A stretch of 64,000 nt of DNA from Diospyros lotus (taxonomy: Eukaryota > Streptophyta > Magnoliopsida > Ericales > Ebenaceae). Positions 60,040-64,000 of the stretch are shown piece by piece (the stretch's first letter is position 1; each line of letters begins with the position of its first letter). A program made the translations under genes and the position numbers. Under the pieces are notes generated by a model. The model worked only from the letters and a program-made list of their open reading frames with translations, was not told the origin of the DNA and did not search any database. The stretch lies in contig NC_068350.1 of the NCBI RefSeq assembly GCF_014633365.1, positions 9,959,922 through 10,023,921 on the forward strand, in the 5' to 3' direction.

Positions 60040-61282
60040 ATAAAAGAAATCTATATATAACTGTCCGAAAATTACTATTAAACTTCTTGTAAAAAAATCC
60101 ACCGGTGACATCCACGAACAGTGAGATAAGTTCTTTCCTGCTTCTGCCCCACCAAACCCACTTCTTCTTCTCCCATTGATCTTGATGGCTCTAATAGAAT
60201 ATAACCCTCATATATCCAATGTTTAGTTTCTCTTATTTGTATCTCAAGTTTGGTTGTTCGATTTATTTTCCAAGTTATATTATAATTTGAATCGACTGTG
60301 TTACATTTAAGGTTAATTTATGAAGTATTTCCTTCTATTAAAAGTTTTATATGCTTCTTTTAAGTTAGGATCTAGACTGCTTTTCATTCTAAGTTTTAAT
60401 TTATCACCTTAATCTCTTCAGTATTAAACTTGTGAATTAAGGGTAAAATGGGAAATTTCAATTTTTTTTGAATTTAGGTGTAATTATAAAAAATTATAAA
60501 TTTGCAAAGTTTATAACACATTTGGAAGACGGGGTGTTATAATATATAGGGTTAATTATAAAAAAAAATCTCACATTTTCTTGTATTTTTAAGTGTGTAC
60601 TGAACTTTTAATTTTTCAGTATTAAGTATAGGTTTTCAATGTGTATCATACCTTCAGTCTACGTTAAATGATATCATTAACTTTTGACATATTGTTCTCA
60701 ACTAAATGACTTGGTTTTAAAAAAATAAAATGAATTGGTTGCATAAGGTGCCTTTAAATACCATTTTACTTTCCTTAAAATCTTCTACTTGTTAAACACG
60801 ATAGATAGAAATAGACATTTGGGTGATGTAAAATAAGAATTTGATAATATACATATCATTTTTTATTGCTAGCTTTTTAATGAAAGATGGATTACAGAAT
60901 AAATTTGAAAAAAAAAAATTGAAGTTTGGCCATTGTTATACTTACAAACAACCAACACACCAAGACCACAGCAGAACCAAGAACCAAACGGAAAACCAAA
61001 ACAAAAAACCAAGAAGAACGCACAAGACCACAAATAGTTTTACGCGTTCAAATTCATAAATAAATCCTACTCATGTCAGAGTTTTCATCCCTAATCAATC
61101 CACTACTATGATGAACAAGGGAATTACAACAATGATTACAGAAATGAGAAAGCAACAAGAAAACATAACCAACTTACAATATCGAACACAACGACAGAGT
61201 AAAGTATATGCTCAATCTCCCAAGCGATTCCCAACACTCTCACAATCGTCTACCTCTTTCTCACAACCTAGTGTAATGCTTA
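60040..61282. other. Intergenic AT-rich DNA
   Basis: No supported gene. Sequence around 60540-60620 (GGGTTAATTATAAAAAAAAA) resembles the ends of the MITEs near 47 kb and may be one arm of another copy. Frames at 60841-61302 are Lys/Thr/Asn-rich and featureless. Confidence 0.45.
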
Positions 61283-62071
61283 TGTTGAAGGGAAAAAAAT
61301 AAGATAAGAAAAAACATAAGATGATCCAATCATAATCAAATGCAAGAAATTTTACGTGGAAAACCCTAACAGGAAAAAATCACGGCTATCAAGACGATAG
61401 AGAAAAAATATCACTATGTAATAAAGTTTATAACTACAAAGTTCAATATTCTCTCTCTAAACCCAAGTACTAATTACACTCAATTCCTAACTCTTACTGG
61501 TCTCTCACAAGTGATTTGCTCTCCTTGAATAATAAGCCAAACATTCTATTTATAGACTAGTTTTCTTGTTCATCAAGGCTAAAATTTTCTTACTTAGCAA
61601 CAATTAACAACTGACTATGAAATAAAATTACCAATTAAACAAAAAACCAATACTAAGAATAAAAAATAATCTTCAAAACTAATTATGATTTCTCGTTAAA
61701 AATCCTAACAAACCACCATTTTAGCAAGAATTCCTAAAAACATGTGTTCATTCTCCGACAACAACCATGACTATCTATTATCAATAATCATTATGATCTC
61801 AATCACTAAGATCACCGTACCCACCATAAAAGGTATAACCACTTAGGCACATACCACCCTAAGATTTTCACTACACAATGTTGAAAAATATCTTGCTGAA
61901 AAACTATGGTGCAACCCCCATCCTTAGTTTTCTTGGGAGCTCTTTAGCCATCGACATCCTTTCCACCACACACCTTGCATCACCTCCAAGCCAATGCCCG
62001 TGTGCAAAATTTGTGGACTAGCTAGATGTAACATCCCGCATCTAGTGATAGGAAGGACCGGAACAACTTAT

Positions 62072-62152
62072 CCTGATGGGCCTACACGAACTTCCTAGGG
62101 GGTCACCCATCATTGGATTGCCCCAGGTCAAGCACGCTTAACTTGGGAGTTC
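62072..62152 (-). other. 5S-rRNA-like segment in the left Cassandra LTR
   Basis: On the minus strand GAACTCCCAAGTTAAGCGTG and GATGGGTGACCCCCTAGGAA correspond to the second part of plant 5S rRNA, including the internal A-box (AGTTAAGCGTGC) and C-box (GATGGGTGACC) of the Pol III promoter. The first third of 5S rRNA is not matched, so it is not a functional 5S gene. Confidence 0.88.
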
Positions 62153-62484
62153 TTTGCCAACATTCAGCCCAAAAGGTATCCAGCTGGTGTTGTTTCCTTT
62201 CTTACACTATCCTCGATATATACTAACTTTTCTGGGCTCTCGGGGTATTACATTCTCCCCCCCTTAAGCACATGACGTCCTCGTCATGCGACCTTACAAC
62301 TGGTCCCAGACCTTCTCCCCTTGGGGGCTGCCATCCTAGAAGCCTGCCAGAAGCCGCTCCTTGTACAGGCCCACAAGCCCCGACGTCATTCTCCGCCCTC
62401 ATCGGACCGCCTTCGCCAAGGGTCGGCTCTGATACCACCTGTAACATCCCGCATCGAGTGATAGGAAGGACCGGAACAACTTAC

Positions 62485-62565
62485 CCTGATGGGCCTACAC
62501 GAACTTCCCAGGGGGTCACCCATCATTGGATTACCCCAGGTCAAGCACGCTTAACTTGGGAGTTC
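62485..62565 (-). other. 5S-rRNA-like segment in the right Cassandra LTR
   Basis: Second copy, 413 bp further on. It has CCCAGGAAG where the left copy has CCTAGGAAG (closer to real 5S rRNA), and both Pol III boxes are kept. Confidence 0.88.
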
Positions 62566-62738
62566 TTTGCCAACATTCAGCCCAAAAGGTATCCAGCTGG
62601 TGTTGTTTCCTTTCTTACACTATCCTCGATATATACTAACTTTTCTGGGCTCTCGGGGTATTACACTAGAAGTATCACATCCTTTTTCATGGCAACTTTA
62701 GTGGTCTAGCGACATGCTATGAGGATGTATCCATCTCT

Positions 62739-62990
62739 TTAGAGAACATCTTCGTCTTCTACAAAATTGAAAGACGAACTTCCAGCATCACAATCTTTGG
62801 AGCCCTTTTCCAAACTTACTCTATTAGATTTTTCAGAGCCTTCAGGAGTTGGTTTACTTTTCAACATTTTGTGTAACCTACATTGGATCAAGATATCATT
62901 GAATTGTGTTTGCCACAAGCCAAAATTGATCTTCTCATCGAACTTTTCAAAATCAAACTTCATTATGCTTGGCATATCCTTTGCATAGTA
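62739..62990 (-). pseudogene. Copia Gag N-terminal fragment
   Basis: Starts at the Met of MPSIMKFDFEKFDEKINFGL and continues WQTQFNDILIQCRLHKMLKS; this is the usual start of plant copia Gag (FDGxNFxLWQ, then a short helix). It ends after about 84 residues with EDEDVL. The remainder of gag-pol is deleted. It lies just after the primer site of its element. Confidence 0.7.
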
Positions 62991-63337
62991 GGCGACCAAT
63001 AACCAAAGCTTTGATACCACTTGTTGAAAGAAAAAATAAGATGAGAAAAAATACAAGATGATTCAATCACAATCAAACACAAGAGATTTTACATGGAAAA
63101 CCCTAATAGGGAAAAACCACGGCTAACAGGATGATATAGAAAAAATATCACTATGTAGTAAAGTTTACAACTACAAAGCCCAATATTCTCTCTCTAAACC
63201 CAAGTCCCAATTACACTCAATTCCTAACTCTCACTAGTATCTCAGAAGTGATTTACTCTTATTGAATAACAAGCCAAACATCTTATTTATAGACTAGTTT
63301 TCTTATTCATCAAGAACTTAGAGAAAGAATTGATACA

Positions 63338-63611
63338 AACCTTTAGGGTTAGGGCTTTGATCTTAGGGTTTCTCTCATTCTCGCGCTGAAAAATGTCTTT
63401 GTCTTGTCCAAATAGAAGAAGAGAACTTTAATTATATATAAAGAGGAAACCATCAGCAGCCATTAGATCATAGGATTAAATAGAGATCAATGGCCAAAAA
63501 TAAACCAGCCAATAAAACATTGACCAAATGTCACATGTCACTCGTATAAAAATATAAGCTGATAATATACGTTTATTTATCAAATAATTTGAATCAAAAT
63601 AAAACTTAACA
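63338..63611 (-). mobile_element. Probable 3' LTR of another copia element
   Basis: On the minus strand CAAGGTGGAATT is followed by TGTTAAGTTTTATTTTG at 63611, the usual border of polypurine tract and LTR. The other end, TGATACAAAC on the plus strand at about 63338, is inferred. The matching LTR would lie beyond the window. Confidence 0.5.
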
Positions 63612-63659
63612 AATTCCACCTTGATTCAAGATTGCTTGATAATGGATTTGACTGGAGAC

Positions 63660-64000
63660 CTTTCATACTCTCCTAACTACGTAGGGAGCACATTGGGCAA
63701 GGATAATGCTTGCTCGAATTTGGCTACATGAATAGACTTGGTTAGCATACCTGCTGGATTGATCTCGGTTGAGATTTTTCCAACCTTAACCTAACCTTTG
63801 GATATTATATCCCTTACAAAATGTAAATGAACATCTATGTACTTGATTCTCTCATTGAATGCACTATTTTTAGATAGATGAATTTCACTTTGTGAGTCAC
63901 AAAACACCTTAGGAATCTGCTTGCCTATTCCTAATTTATCAGTGATTCCTTGCAGCTAGATAGCTTCTTTTATAGCTTTTGTAAGTGCCACGTATTTTCT
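63660..64000 (-). pseudogene. Copia RNase H end, runs off the window
   Basis: The translation KVFCDSQSEIHLSKNSAFNE and IKYIDVHLHFVRDIISKG, then STEINPAGMLTKSIHVAKFE, is the characteristic end of copia pol. Two in-frame TAG codons (about 63799-63801 and 63955-63957) break it. It precedes the LTR at 63611 and continues past the right edge. Confidence 0.82.

Larger units (their letters stand above)
62022..62670 (-). mobile_element. Cassandra TRIM retrotransposon
   Basis: Terminal-repeat retrotransposon in miniature. LTRs at 62027-62252 and 62440-62665 are 226 bp each and by my reading differ at only four positions. CTAGA (62022-62026 and 62666-62670) is the perfect 5-bp target duplication. The LTR carries a 5S-rRNA-like segment, the hallmark of Cassandra. 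Reading on the minus strand, the 5' LTR is followed by GGTGGTATCAGAGCC (initiator-Met primer site) and the 3' LTR is preceded by AAGGGGGGGAGAA (polypurine tract). The 187-bp interior encodes nothing. It is young compared with the copia element it inserted into. Confidence 0.95.
61283..63312 (-). mobile_element. Decayed Ty1/copia element interrupted by Cassandra
   Basis: LTRs at 61283-61575 and 63022-63312 (about 290 bp) start TGTTGAA and end TTCATCA, sharing AATATTCTCTCTCTAAACCC and TTATTTATAGACTAGTTTTC. Left of the right LTR, on the minus strand, GTGGTATCAAAGC is the initiator-Met primer site, so the element reads on the minus strand. Only a Gag start is left inside, and a Cassandra element is inserted in the interior. 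The 5-bp sequences outside the LTRs do not match. Confidence 0.8.

Noticed and set aside
62072..62565. 5S rRNA genes in tandem
   Set aside because: Only part of 5S rRNA is matched and the copies are in LTRs of a Cassandra element with primer site, polypurine tract and target duplication.

Overview
The window is nuclear DNA from a eudicot plant. It carries spliced plastid-targeted photosynthesis genes (Rubisco activase and a one-helix LHC-like protein), a lectin receptor kinase and a DUF3475/DUF668 protein. These few genes sit in AT-rich DNA packed with nested, mostly dead transposable elements. The species cannot be named from the sequence alone.

Four intact-looking genes are supported: an L-type lectin receptor kinase of the S.4 type (5312-7363, minus, one exon), Rubisco activase (10273-12895, minus, seven exons, with both the long redox form and a short intron-retention form encoded), OHP1 (22634-23412, plus, three exons) and a PSI-like DUF668 protein (41450-42898, minus, one exon). 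RCA and OHP1 both serve the chloroplast, but nothing indicates shared control. Genes here are transcribed individually.

Mobile DNA, left to right: Ty3/gypsy pol remnant (about 1.9-2.4 kb); two MITEs (8.2-8.7 and 9.1-9.8 kb); a decayed Ty1/copia element with a SINE-like insertion in one LTR (14.1-16.3 kb); a FAR1-type Mutator-like element (about 18.1-22.0 kb); an 8.6-kb CACTA-type element (27182-35756) carrying two exons of a LAZ1/DUF300 gene and a nested hAT-like element that itself carries an ISU (Fe-S scaffold) fragment; a copia 3' end (36.2-37.1 kb); a non-autonomous gypsy-like element with 0.5-kb LTRs (38.1-41.0 kb); a hAT-like element with a perfect 8-bp target duplication (44.2-44.7 kb); inverted-repeat MITEs (45.8-48.4 kb); a 2.7-kb TR-GAG-type element with an open gag and a perfect 5-bp target duplication (51937-54620); a second CGGTT-rich hAT-like element (54.9-55.9 kb); a degenerate Helitron helicase with a recognisable 3' terminus (56.7-59.1 kb); and a decayed copia element (61.3-63.3 kb) into which a Cassandra TRIM with 5S-rRNA-like LTRs inserted, followed by another copia 3' end that runs off the window.

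The most notable structures are the gene-fragment captures nested inside the CACTA-type element, the Cassandra element, the two non-autonomous gypsy elements with the same priming-site start, and the direct duplication that flanks the Helitron remnant. I found no tRNA genes, CRISPR arrays or viral genes. All exon boundaries and element ends were read by eye; homology calls rest on recognising family motifs, not on searches.
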